From Fibrobacter sp. (GTDB lineage: Bacteria > Fibrobacterota > Fibrobacteria > Fibrobacterales > Fibrobacteraceae), in assembly GCA_024399035.1 (NCBI GenBank), contig JAKSID010000011.1, positions 1 to 64,000 on the forward strand: a stretch of DNA of 64,000 nt, given 5' to 3'. The notes under the pieces were generated by a model. That model saw only the letters and a list, made by a program, of their open reading frames with translations, ran no database searches and was not told the DNA's origin. Each line of letters starts with the position of its first letter. Position 1 is the first letter of the stretch. A program made the translations under genes and the position numbers. Below, piece after piece: positions 52,102 through 61,700 of the stretch.

Positions 52102-52593
52102 ATGAACACAGTCTTTATCATCATCGCAATTATCCTAGCTATTCTCGGATTCGTGGGAGCAGTAACTCCCGGCTTGCCCGGCCCTCCCCTGAGCTGGTTT
52201 GGACTTTTAATTTTGGGATTCCATTCCGCTGTGGATTTCAGCACCACCATGCTGGTGGTGACCGCGATCTTAGCAGTTGCTATCACGGTTCTGGACTATG
52301 TGATTCCGTCCCTTAGCACCAAGAAATTCGGCGGAAGCAAGGCCGGCGTATGGGGCTGTAATATTGGTCTTGTGATTTCTATTATCGGATTGCCCTTTGG
52401 CCCCCAAGGTCTGTTGGGCGTGATTGTGTGGCCCTTCCTGGGAGCATTGATCGGCGAACTGATTGTAAGTCACGACATTCAGGTTTCACTGAAGTCTGCC
52501 ACAGGAGCATTCGCAGGATTTTTGTGTGGCAGCGGTCTAAAGCTGATCTACGCCGCAGCCATCGTGTTTATTATGATTTTGCAGTTGTTCTAG
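52102..52593 (+). CDS. DUF456 integral membrane protein
   Basis: 163 residues. Four to five hydrophobic segments with the DUF456 pattern: GFVGAVTPGLPGPPLSWFGLLILGF, VLDYVIPSLSTKKFGGSKAGVWG and GPQGLLGVIVWPFLGALIGEL. Glycine-zipper-like. Function unknown in any organism that I know of. Second gene after the TPR protein, before a strong terminator. Confidence 0.88.
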   Translation: MNTVFIIIAIILAILGFVGAVTPGLPGPPLSWFGLLILGFHSAVDFSTTMLVVTAILAVAITVLDYVIPSLSTKKFGGSKAGVWGCNIGLVISIIGLPFGPQGLLGVIVWPFLGALIGELIVSHDIQVSLKSATGAFAGFLCGSGLKLIYAAAIVFIMILQLF

Positions 52594-52617
52594 AACAAAC
52601 TAATTTCCGCAAAACTA

Positions 52618-52652
52618 AAAAACGCTTGGTTCAACCCAAGCGTTCTTTTTTT
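52618..52652 (+). terminator. Terminator of the TPR-DUF456 operon
   Basis: AACGCTTGG / CCAAGCGTT, a 9-bp stem, is followed by CTTTTTTT. A-run on the other side, so it may also serve apt. Confidence 0.9.
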
Positions 52653-52671
52653 GATTTTCTAGATACCGTGA

Positions 52672-53196
52672 TTATGCGCCTTCGTAGCTGAGCACGCAGT
52701 CTACGTCGTAACCGTCCAGTTTCTTGCGGCCGTTGAGGCCCAAGAGTTCCATGACGAAAACAAGCTTTACCACCTTGCCGCCAAGCATTTCTGCAAGGTC
52801 AATCGCAGCCTTTGCGGTGCCGCCCGTAGCCAGCAAGTCGTCGATGACCAACACGCGCTGACCCGGCTGGATTGCGTCCTTATGGATTTCCACCGTAGCG
52901 GTACCGTATTCCAGATCGTAGGTGGTTTCTACGGTTGCGCAAGGCAGCTTGCCTTTTTTGCGGCAAAGGACCACGGGAATATTCAAGTTGTATGCAATGG
53001 GAGTTCCGAACAAGAAACCGCGGGATTCCAAGGCCACGATTACATCGGGCTTGGCCTCTGCCACGATCTTCTGAAGTTCGTCAATAGCCAGCTTAAAACC
53101 TTCGGCGCTCTGGAGGATTCCGGTAATATCGCGGAACAAAATGCCCGGCTTAGGGAAATCAGGAATTTCTCGTACGTATTTTTTCAAGTCGCTCAT
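52672..53196 (-). CDS. apt: Adenine phosphoribosyltransferase
   Basis: 174 residues. Salvages adenine with PRPP to AMP. Hallmark FPKPGILFRDITGIL near the start, ALESRGFLFGTPIAY (adenine-site loop) and the PRPP loop VLVIDDLLATGGTAKA. Ribosome site GGAAAG. Located 17 bp after pth on the same strand. Confidence 0.97.
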   Translation of the reverse strand: MSDLKKYVREIPDFPKPGILFRDITGILQSAEGFKLAIDELQKIVAEAKPDVIVALESRGFLFGTPIAYNLNIPVVLCRKKGKLPCATVETTYDLEYGTATVEIHKDAIQPGQRVLVIDDLLATGGTAKAAIDLAEMLGGKVVKLVFVMELLGLNGRKKLDGYDVDCVLSYEGA

Positions 53197-53213
53197 ATTA
53201 CTTTCCGTGTGGC

Positions 53214-53765
53214 TTACTTGCCGTTATAACGTTCCATGCACTTTTCCATGCCCAGCTTGAAATAGCATTCCACCAGGGGCTTTACCTTTTCAAGGGCTTC
53301 TTCGAAAACAGGTCTATCTTCGGGAGGGAACTTTGCCAGCACCCAGTTGGAAAGGTCAAACTTGGGCGGGCACTTGCCCACGCCAAAGCGAATACGGGGG
53401 AACTTGTCACCAATCTTCTCGATGATATTACGAAGACCGTTCTGGCCACCGTGGCTACCATTGGCGCGGCAACGGATACGGCCCACGTCCAGGTTGATGT
53501 CGTCGCTAAAAACAAGGAGCTGTTCCGGCTTGATCTTGTACCAGGTCATCAAAGCCTGCACCGATTCACCGGAAAGGTTCATGTAGGTCTGGGGCTTGGC
53601 AAGGAGGCATTCCTGGCCGGCGATAGTCACCTTCTGGGTCAAAGCCTTGTGTTCGGATTTCCAGTCATCGGAAGTGGCCAACTTTTCCACTGCCATAAAG
53701 CCGGCGTTGTGGTGAGTGTTGGCATACTGCGTTCCGGGGTTCCCCAGACCAACGATCAAATACAT
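53214..53765 (-). CDS. pth: Peptidyl-tRNA hydrolase
   Basis: 183 residues. Cleaves peptidyl-tRNA dropped from ribosomes. Catalytic region GLGNPGTQYANTHHNAGFMAVE contains the active His; KPQTYMNLSGESV, DDINLDVGRIRCR and GSHGGQNGLRNI are the family motifs. It follows rplY, the classical rplY-pth pair, but a terminator and a TATATTTA box lie between them, so pth-apt has its own promoter. Confidence 0.97.
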   Translation of the reverse strand: MYLIVGLGNPGTQYANTHHNAGFMAVEKLATSDDWKSEHKALTQKVTIAGQECLLAKPQTYMNLSGESVQALMTWYKIKPEQLLVFSDDINLDVGRIRCRANGSHGGQNGLRNIIEKIGDKFPRIRFGVGKCPPKFDLSNWVLAKFPPEDRPVFEEALEKVKPLVECYFKLGMEKCMERYNGK

Positions 53766-53790
53766 AAAAACCTACTTGTTATTTCTCCGC

Positions 53791-53798
53791 TAAATATA
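53791..53798 (-). promoter_or_regulatory. Promoter box of pth-apt
   Basis: The minus strand reads TATATTTA, 25 nt before the pth ATG. Confidence 0.4.
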
Positions 53799-53841
53799 AA
53801 AACTCAAAATCGGCCGCGGGTTTTCAAGAGTGCGCCGCCAT

Positions 53842-53876
53842 AAAAAAAGACCGTCCTGCTTTTGCAGAACGGCCTT
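53842..53876 (-). terminator. Terminator of rplY
   Basis: GCCGTTCTGC / GCAGGACGGT with one mismatch; on the minus strand it is followed by CTTTTTTT. Confidence 0.85.
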
Positions 53877-53895
53877 AGCTAGAAAGCCTTGGGAA

Positions 53896-54477
53896 TTAGC
53901 CCTGAGCTTCTTCCTTGCTCTTGCGCTTTGCGGTGATGTTGAAGATCACAACGCGGGGAGTGCAAGCCAGTTCTACACCTTCGGGGAGCTTGAGGTCCTT
54001 GGCGTAGAAAGTGGTGGGAGCCGGGAATTCGGAAATATCCATTTCGATTGCGGTCGGGATATTTGCCGGAGTTGCGGCGAGGTTGATGTAACGGTTCTGC
54101 TGAGCATAGGTACCGCCCTGGGTCTTAACGCCAACCGGAAGACCGGACAGCTTGACGGGAACGCGAACCTTAACCTTGGTAGAATCGTCGATCTTCAGGA
54201 AGTCGATGTGGGTGATTTCCTGAGTGAGGGCGTCCTTCTGGTAATTGTAAATTACAGCGGCGTTGCCTTCCTTGCCATCAATAACGAGGTCGAGAAGCGT
54301 ATAACGCTTACCCGGGGCGAGGACCTTGCGAACGTCGATAGCGCTAACGCTAACATTCACTGCTTCCTGACCCTTACCATAATAGACAGCCGGAATCTGA
54401 CCGGCCTTGCGGAGACGCTTGCTATCAGCGCTCTTGCCCTGTACTCTCGAGGTTGCTACGAGCTTAGTGAGTTCCAT
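53896..54477 (-). CDS. rplY: 50S ribosomal protein L25 (Ctc form)
   Basis: 193 residues. 5S rRNA-binding N-terminal L25 domain (RKAGQIPAVYYGKGQEAVNVSV, about 21-90) plus the longer beta C-terminal domain of the Ctc/TL5 type (PVKLSGLPVGVKTQGG ... TFYAKDLKLPEGVEL). Ribosome site GGAG before the ATG. It starts 37 bp after tRNA-Gln and may be co-transcribed with it. Confidence 0.95.
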   Translation of the reverse strand: MELTKLVATSRVQGKSADSKRLRKAGQIPAVYYGKGQEAVNVSVSAIDVRKVLAPGKRYTLLDLVIDGKEGNAAVIYNYQKDALTQEITHIDFLKIDDSTKVKVRVPVKLSGLPVGVKTQGGTYAQQNRYINLAATPANIPTAIEMDISEFPAPTTFYAKDLKLPEGVELACTPRVVIFNITAKRKSKEEAQG

Positions 54478-54514
54478 AATTTACTCCATTCGAGTTTATG
54501 ATTAAAAAAAATCA

Positions 54515-54586
54515 TTGGGATAGCTGGACTCGAACCAGCGAATAACGGAATCAAAATCCGTTGTCTTACCACTTGACGATATCCCA
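54515..54586 (-). tRNA. tRNA-Gln (anticodon TTG)
   Basis: Minus strand cloverleaf: acceptor TGGGATA / TATCCCA, D stem GTC / GAC, anticodon stem ACGGA / TCCGT with loop TTTTGAT (anticodon TTG, reads CAA/CAG), T stem GCTGG / CCAGC with loop TTCGAGT. The discriminator is A, and CCA is not encoded. The presence of gatA in the window suggests charging through Glu-tRNA(Gln). Confidence 0.95.
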
Positions 54587-54595
54587 ATGGTGGCG

Positions 54596-54603
54596 CAAAT
54601 ATA
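54596..54603 (-). promoter_or_regulatory. Promoter box of tRNA-Gln
   Basis: The minus strand reads TATATTTG, ending 9 nt before the mature tRNA 5' end. This is an exact TAnnTTTG match and an anchor for the spacing argument. Confidence 0.55.
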
Positions 54604-54620
54604 GCAAAAACGCCAATTTT

Positions 54621-55505
54621 TTAAAGGGCAGGCACCCAAAAGCGGGTTACTTTTTGGTACCTGGAGATAGGTTTCATGGCCTCTGCAGCGGCTTCTGCCT
54701 GGCTTTTTGAGGCAAAAACTCCGAAAACGGAGGCCCCAGAACCAGACATGAGGGCACACTTGGCACCCAGACGCAGGAATTCAGCCTTCATCTGTTCCAC
54801 CAGCGGGTGCTTGGGGAAAACGGAGACTTCGAAGGCGTTGAACAGGCTGGACTGCCAGAAGGACTGGGGCTGCCAGCCAGACTTGTACGCTTCCCAACGG
54901 TCCGGTCCGGACTTGGGAACGCCGGCATAGGCATCCTTAGTGGGGACGGAATCCAACGGGGTGCAGACCAGCAGGAATTCGCCGTCGGCAAGCTGCAGCG
55001 GGTCCATAAAAGTCAGTTTTTCACCGATGCCTTCGGCAAAGGCAGAACCGCCACGAACCAAGAAGGGAACGTCGGCACCAAGCTTGGCTCCGATTCCTTC
55101 AAGAACCTCGGCAGGATAATTCAGGTTCCAAAGACGATTCAGCAAGCGAAGAGCCGCAGCCGCGTCCGCACTGCCACCGCCCAGGCCAGCCCCAAGGGGC
55201 ATCACCTTTTCCAGGTAGAGATCCGCACCCAGGTTCTGGGCAGAACTTGCAACGCAGGTAGAAGCCTGTTCCACCGCATAGGCCTTCAAAGCCACAGCAG
55301 CCTTGTACACCAGGTCGGACTGCACCGGATATTCCTGGGGATTGTTGTAAGTCAGGACGATTTCACCATCGTTGCGAAGTTCCGCAGACAGAGTATCGCC
55401 GGCATCGATGGTCTGGAAAACAGTTCCCAGATCGTGGTAACCGTCTTCACGCTTGCGAATAACATCAAGAAAAAGATTAATCTTTGAAGGAGCGTATTCT
55501 TTCAT
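54621..55505 (-). CDS. ispE: 4-diphosphocytidyl-2-C-methyl-D-erythritol kinase
   Basis: 294 residues, a GHMP kinase of the MEP isoprenoid pathway. SKINLFLDVIRKREDGYHDL (substrate region), the ATP loop PLGAGLGGGSADAAAALRLL and MSGSGASVFGVF near the end are present. It starts 2 bp after the ftsK stop and is followed by the tRNA-Gln promoter within 18 bp. Confidence 0.97.
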   Translation of the reverse strand: MKEYAPSKINLFLDVIRKREDGYHDLGTVFQTIDAGDTLSAELRNDGEIVLTYNNPQEYPVQSDLVYKAAVALKAYAVEQASTCVASSAQNLGADLYLEKVMPLGAGLGGGSADAAAALRLLNRLWNLNYPAEVLEGIGAKLGADVPFLVRGGSAFAEGIGEKLTFMDPLQLADGEFLLVCTPLDSVPTKDAYAGVPKSGPDRWEAYKSGWQPQSFWQSSLFNAFEVSVFPKHPLVEQMKAEFLRLGAKCALMSGSGASVFGVFASKSQAEAAAEAMKPISRYQKVTRFWVPAL

Positions 55506-55507
55506 AA

Positions 55508-58500
55508 TTATCTAAAGGTTCCGGAGCGTTCTAGCTGCATCAGTTCGTCCATGCCCACCAGCATTGCGCGGGGCTTGGAGTTACCCTTGCTGGGGCCGCA
55601 AACACCAAGACCATAAAGCTGGTCCACAATCTTACCTGCACGGCTATAGCCAACGCTAAAGTGGCGCTGCACCGCAGAGGTAGAAAGTCCGCTGACTTCT
55701 ACTGCCCAGCAGGCAACTTCAAACAGCAGCGGGTCAAGCTTGCCCAGTTTCTTCGGGCCGCCTTCCCCATCTTCGTCTTCGCCGTCCATACCTTCGGACA
55801 CGTCGAAGGATTCCACCTGCGGATAGTAAACGTTCTGATTGGAGCAGGCATCAGCCAAGCGTTCGGCTTCTTCATCACTGAGGAAGGCTCCGTGGACGCG
55901 GACCGGATCCGGATCGTTCACAGCCTTGAACAGCATATCGCCGCGGCCCAGCAACTTTTCTGCACCCGCGTGATCCATGACCGTACGGGCGTCAATCTGG
56001 GACGCCACCTTAAAGCTGATTCGTGTAGGCAAGTTGGCCTTGATAATACCCGTAATCACCTTCACAGAAGGACGCTGGGTTGCAAGCACCAAGTGAATAC
56101 CAACAGCACGAGCCTTAGCAGCCAAGCGGGCTACGGACTTTTCAATTTCCTTGCCAGCGACCATCATGAGGTCGGCCATTTCATCGATAATCACAACGAT
56201 GAACGGCATGCGATGGCCCTTGTCTTCGTCGGGAATATCGTCGGGCAATTCGCCGGCTTCGTACTTAGCATTAAAGCCACCGATGTTACGAACCTTGGCC
56301 GTTGCAAGCACCTCGGTACGGCGGTCCATTTCGTAGCACAGCCACTGCAGAGCCTGGATCGCAATCTCGGGCTTAGTAATCACAGGAGCCAACAGGTGCG
56401 GGATGTTTTCGTACATCTTAAGTTCCACAGCCTTGGGGTCCACAAGGATCATGCGCAATTCATCGGGAGTCTTGCTGAACAGCATGCTGGCCATGAGCGC
56501 ATTAATGCAGACAGACTTACCAGAGCCCGTCTGACCTGCAATAAGCAAGTGCGGTGCCTTAGCCAAGTCCATAGAGAACGCTTCGCCGGTAATGTCCTTG
56601 CCCAAAGCCACCACAATCTTTTCGGGAGACGGGTTGAACTTGTCGCTTTCAAAGACGTCCTTGCTGAATACGGTCTGGAACTTGCGATTAGGAATTTCGA
56701 TACCCACCGCAGCCTTGCCCGGAATAGGAGCAAGAATTCGCACAGAGGAAACGCGCAAAGGCATTGCCAAGTCTTCTTGCAAGGAGGTAAAGCGGCTCAC
56801 CTTTACGCCCGGACCCGGTTCCACTTCGAAACGGGTAATCATGGGACCAGTTTCGCAGCCGATCACTCGGCCCTTCACCTTGAAGTTCTCAAGCTTTTCT
56901 TCAAGCATCTTACCGATGGCGTTCAGTTCGTCTTCGGTGTAGTCTGCAGTCTGGGCTTCGTGATCGTCCAGGATATCAGAAATTGCGGGAACCTTGTATT
57001 CGTCAAACTGTTCCGTAGGATCGGGAACAGGAATAGATGCAGCCTGCACTCCAGAGTTCTTTACAGGAACAATCGTGCCGATATCGCCGCCCATGGTCGG
57101 TTCGTTGGAATCTGCGCCGGCCGTATCGTCGGCACCATAGACCACAGGGGTAAAGGTATCATCAACACCACTTGCAGTACCATCAACGTTTTCTACAGCA
57201 GCGCCGTCGCCACCAAGCAATTCCTCGGCATTAATCGTGGTGGCGGCACGAGCAGCGGAGGCGGCGGCAGAAGCCTTACCGCGGTTCATGGCGATCGTAG
57301 GTTCGTCAGAAGCATCCAGGGTCGCCTGCATTGTAGAATCGGCAGCATTGAAAGAGCGGACACGGGCTGTCATCGGGCCAGTAACCGCAGGATTTGCGCG
57401 GTTCACTGGTGCGGCGACAGGTGCGCTTACCGGAGCGACAGGAGCATTTACAGCGGCAGCTTCGTTACCGGCAACCATAGTTGCTGCATCTGCCACATCT
57501 GCACCTACATTATTTTCGCGACGCACATCGCCCTTCACTTGCATACGACCCTTATGGCCACGTTCCCAATCAATCAAGTCGCGGGCACGGCGAAGTGCAG
57601 CAATCTTTTCCTTGACTTCAACGATTTCCAAGGCGTTCATATGACGCTCGTTGACACGCAGGTATTCTTGCAGGCGTGCAATTTCGGGATCTTCACCACC
57701 CACATTTGCGGCAGTGGTTTCTGCGGCAGCATTTTGAGCAGCATTCTGACGGACGGGAGACAAAGTCTTTTCGGCACCCATGGTCTGCGCGCCAGCAAAG
57801 GTCTGTTCACCAGATGCACCAGCAACAGTTCTACCATCAAGTTCATTGTCAAGCCAGTTGTTGCGGCCATTGAACGGTACAACCTTGCCCTTGCGACGGA
57901 TTCTAAAGGCATCCGGTTCAAGCATTACCGTTTCGTCGTCCATGGTAATACCACGGCGGAGCTTTGCAGGCTTTTCGCTAACGGAGCGATCATCACGATT
58001 ACGATCGTCGCGGTTGGAGCGAGTGCGGTCGGGATTGTCCAGCTCCACAACCTCGGCTTCAAGCACCGGCTTTTTAGCAAACACCTTCTTAAGCCAGTTG
58101 GAGCCCTGTACCAAGAAATGGAAATGTCTGGGGCGAAGTCCAAAGGAAAGTACCAAGATCAGGCCCAAGCACACGACCAGAATAATAAAAGGCGCAACAC
58201 AGGATTCCTGGCCGAAGATGGGCATGGCAATATTCTGGCTAAAGAACTGGCCGATAATACCGCCGTTCATCATCAGCACATCCTTGGAAACCTGGCCAAA
58301 GCCATAAGTTTTCAAGGCCATAAGGCAAGACACATCCAAGGAGAGCAAAGTCAAGCCCAGGGCAAAACGAACAAGCTTGCCACGGAGACTATCGAAAGCG
58401 AGGCTCAACCCCCAAAGGACCAGAGCCACCGTAAAGAACAGCACAGAGACCTTGCCGAACAGCAACATCACCGCATTAGGGATCAACTTGCCCAGGTAAG

Positions 58501-58681
58501 GGCCAAGCCAGTTGCCATGACTGCCGCTATAGACAGAACTAATACAACCTAACAAGAGAATCACGCCAAGGGCCAGCAGGAACCATCCTACCAGAACCAA
58601 TCCAAACCCCTGTTCGCCTTCAACTGCGCTATTTTTCTTTTTTACAGGCTTTTTTGCCGATTTCTTTTTTTGAGTAGCCAA
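55508..58681 (-). CDS. ftsK: DNA translocase FtsK/SpoIIIE
   Basis: 1057 residues. Residues about 25-185 hold four transmembrane helices; 200-590 is a long low-complexity Ala/Val/Asn/Asp-rich linker; the alpha-beta motor follows with Walker A GQTGSGKSVCINAL (about 713-726), Walker B VVIIDEMADLMM and ATQRPSVKVITG. The C-terminal gamma winged-helix (LDPLLFEVACWAVEVSGLS ... GYSRAGKIVDQLYGLGVC) reads KOPS/SRS sites. It segregates chromosome termini at the septum. The start is TTG at 58681 with GGAGGAG upstream. Promoter box TATATTTA 22 nt before. Confidence 0.96.
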   Translation of the reverse strand: MATQKKKSAKKPVKKKNSAVEGEQGFGLVLVGWFLLALGVILLLGCISSVYSGSHGNWLGPYLGKLIPNAVMLLFGKVSVLFFTVALVLWGLSLAFDSLRGKLVRFALGLTLLSLDVSCLMALKTYGFGQVSKDVLMMNGGIIGQFFSQNIAMPIFGQESCVAPFIILVVCLGLILVLSFGLRPRHFHFLVQGSNWLKKVFAKKPVLEAEVVELDNPDRTRSNRDDRNRDDRSVSEKPAKLRRGITMDDETVMLEPDAFRIRRKGKVVPFNGRNNWLDNELDGRTVAGASGEQTFAGAQTMGAEKTLSPVRQNAAQNAAAETTAANVGGEDPEIARLQEYLRVNERHMNALEIVEVKEKIAALRRARDLIDWERGHKGRMQVKGDVRRENNVGADVADAATMVAGNEAAAVNAPVAPVSAPVAAPVNRANPAVTGPMTARVRSFNAADSTMQATLDASDEPTIAMNRGKASAAASAARAATTINAEELLGGDGAAVENVDGTASGVDDTFTPVVYGADDTAGADSNEPTMGGDIGTIVPVKNSGVQAASIPVPDPTEQFDEYKVPAISDILDDHEAQTADYTEDELNAIGKMLEEKLENFKVKGRVIGCETGPMITRFEVEPGPGVKVSRFTSLQEDLAMPLRVSSVRILAPIPGKAAVGIEIPNRKFQTVFSKDVFESDKFNPSPEKIVVALGKDITGEAFSMDLAKAPHLLIAGQTGSGKSVCINALMASMLFSKTPDELRMILVDPKAVELKMYENIPHLLAPVITKPEIAIQALQWLCYEMDRRTEVLATAKVRNIGGFNAKYEAGELPDDIPDEDKGHRMPFIVVIIDEMADLMMVAGKEIEKSVARLAAKARAVGIHLVLATQRPSVKVITGIIKANLPTRISFKVASQIDARTVMDHAGAEKLLGRGDMLFKAVNDPDPVRVHGAFLSDEEAERLADACSNQNVYYPQVESFDVSEGMDGEDEDGEGGPKKLGKLDPLLFEVACWAVEVSGLSTSAVQRHFSVGYSRAGKIVDQLYGLGVCGPSKGNSKPRAMLVGMDELMQLERSGTFR

Positions 58682-58703
58682 GACTCCTCCAAAATTTTCC
58701 CTA

Positions 58704-58711
58704 TAAATATA
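58704..58711 (-). promoter_or_regulatory. Promoter box of ftsK
   Basis: The minus strand reads TATATTTA, 22 nt before the TTG start. Confidence 0.4.
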
Positions 58712-58754
58712 GTCTTTAATTTTGTCAACAAAATGACAAACCCTCCCAACTTGT

Positions 58755-58762
58755 TATCTTTA
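58755..58762 (+). promoter_or_regulatory. Promoter box of the CHASE2-cyclase gene
   Basis: TATCTTTA, 5 nt before the ATG at 58768; there is no ribosome site. TGACAA lies 15 bp upstream of the box. Confidence 0.45.
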
Positions 58763-58767
58763 ATTCC

Positions 58768-61700
58768 ATGTCAGTGAAACTTTCTAAAAAGACCAAGAAA
58801 GTCATAGCCGGCTTTGTAGTCTCCGCTATCGTCGTTTTCTTGATTATCATCTTCGGTAATACCCAGAACATGATTACGGCCACCACCCGAAACAGTGCCG
58901 AATCCCTGGAAAACCTTTTTTACGACTTGTTCTTCAAGGTCGCCACCGGTGTAGAGGACAACATCGGCGCCAATGACAAGATCAAGACCTCCGGCAATTA
59001 CGACCCCAGCATTCTTATCGTTGACATCGACGAACCCGCCCTTGCAAAACTGGGCAACTACAACGAATGGGACCGTTCAATCCACGCCAACGTGGTTAAC
59101 CACCTAAACGAGGGCGGTGCAGCGGCAATCGGCTTTGATATTCTGTTTAAGAACGCAGACTTCGGTAAGCAAAAGGCCGGCCAGGTCATGAGCCTTTTGA
59201 ACGAAGTGGAGCCGGACAAATCTTGGGATTCCCTCTACCCCGAAATTCTTTCGACCTACAACTACGACTCCATGCTGGTGGACGCGGTAAAGCGCAGCGG
59301 AAACGTAATCGTCTGCGACATGTTCGATGAAGCCAAGTCCTACAAGCACGAATCCCAATGGCGCCCCCTCAGTAGCGAAAAGCGTGCACTGGACGTAGGC
59401 TTTAAATCCGTTATCTATAACGAACAAGCCGACAGTATCAACAACATCGAGCCCAAGGACCTTCTGGATAACGTTTTCCCGGAACTTGCACAGGCAGGCC
59501 AGTTCGTAGGCTCCGTGAACGCCTACCCCGATAACGACGGTACCGTTCGTCGCGTCTCTATGTTGTACCGATTCCCCAATCCCTTCTTGGAGCCTACCGC
59601 AGACCCGTCCCTGGAGGAAATCGGCAGAATCGACAGTTCCCGAATTTATTCCACCATGTCCTTGATGACAATCTTGCACTTGTTCCATCAGAAACCCGAG
59701 AATGTCGAAATCAAGATGGGCAAGTACATCAACGTAGGCAAGCCCTTCGGTATCTACAGGGATAGCGCCGGCGGTTACCACACCACCTACCCCCACTTTA
59801 GCTACCCCATGTTCCTCTCCCTCCGCGAAAGACTCAAGGAAAAGAAATTCCAGAAGAAAGCCATCGACGACTTCATGGATATTTCCTCCAAGATTATCGC
59901 CACAAAGGGTAAGGATAGTACGGTTACCTTTGAAATTTTTGAAGGTCAGATGCTGACCAAGAGCGTTTCCGATCTTATCCGAAAGATGGACGTGAGCATT
60001 CTCGACTCCATCGAAAAAGGCGAATCCAAGGACATGGGTAACGGCATCTCCATCAAGATTGATGAAGAAGAAGCCACCGGTGACCGCTTTATTTTCGAGG
60101 ACACCGAAGAAGAAGAGGAATTCGTCATCACGCCTTACGTAATCAAGGCAGTACATTTCTTTGAAGACTCTCTCCAAAAGATGCCAGTGGGCAAGCCCGC
60201 CCTGCTCTCCCTGGATCTTGACCTCCGCTTTGACAAGCCCACCAAGAAATGGCACGCCACTCAGGTGATTCTTTCTGACGCAGTCATCCGCGATATTGAA
60301 TCTACAGACGAACTGCAAATTCAGCATCTTCAGCCCGGCGAAGAACTGCGTTTCGGCCCCGAAAAACACATTCCTATTGACCGTTTCGGGCGTTACCAGG
60401 TTCGCTACAGAGGCCGCTATAATACTACCGAAGCCCTGCGCACTTTCCAGCATCTTTCTTACTATGACGTTTACAAGGGACGCGTCGACCCCATTTTCTA
60501 CCAGGGAAAAATCTTTATCCTGGGTTCTGCAGCGGCGGCCCTGTTCGACTTTGTGCCGGGTCCTCACGAAGAAAACTACCCGGCAGTCTTGATCCACGCA
60601 ACCATTATCAAGAACATTCTTGAAGACGACTACATTGTTACCCTGGGCGAGCGCTACCAGCAGCTTATCATTGTTCTCCTAGCACTCCTCTGTGTCATTC
60701 TCGGTCTGTTCCTTAAGAGCTATTTCTCCATCTCCATTTCCATCGTTCTCATGGTAATCTATACCTTTATAGCTTACCGTTACTTCGAAAGCGGCTTGTA
60801 CATCGGTGTTTCCAAGCAAATCCTTGCAATCTTGCTAACGAACATTACTGCACTGGTGGTTCAGTTCTACTTTGAAAACAAGGAAAAGAGCTTCATTAAC
60901 AACGCATTTAAGCAGTACATTTCTCCTGAACTGATCGATGCCATGGTGAACAACGAAATTATGCCTACGTTGGGTGGTGAAAAATCCAACATTACAGCAT
61001 ACTTTACCGACATCGCAAGTTTCTCCACCTTCTCTGAAAAAATTGGCGACCCGAGTAAACTAGTTGAACTTTTGAACGAATACCTAACGGCAATGACCGA
61101 CACCCTCCTTACAAACAAGGGAACGTTGGACAAGTACGAAGGTGATGCCATTATTGCATTCTTCGGCGCCCCCATGCCTCTGGAGAACCACGCCCTGAGC
61201 GCTTGCTACTCCGCAGTGGGTATGCAGCGTAAGCTTAAGGAACTCCGTAAGAAATGGGCTAGCGAAGGCGACAAGTGGCCTAAGGTCGTTCATGACATGC
61301 ACATGAGAATCGGCATTAACTCCGGCGAGATCGTGACGGGTAATATGGGTTCTACCATGCGTAAGAACTACACCATGATGGGCGACGCCGTGAACCTGGC
61401 CGCACGTCTTGAAAGTGCAGCAAAGCAGTACGGTGCCTACATCCAGATCAGTGAAGACACCCAGAAGCATCTTGAAGAAGGCCGCTTTATCTACCGCTCC
61501 CTGGATACTGTCCGCGTGGTAGGTAAGAGCCAGCCGGTCAAGACTTTCGAACTCCTGGAAAAGAGCAAGTGCGACAACGCAGAACAGTTGCACAAGCTTG
61601 TTGCAATCTGGGAACACGCACGCCAGAGCTACTTGGAAATGAAGTGGGACGAAGCCATCGAACTGTTCACCCAATGCCTTGACTTGGAGCCCCACCATCC

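Noticed and set aside
55661..58552. A 963-codon plus-strand frame opposite ftsK
   Set aside because: FtsK is unmistakable on the minus strand. The antisense product is His/Arg/Asn-rich noise typical of complementary frames.
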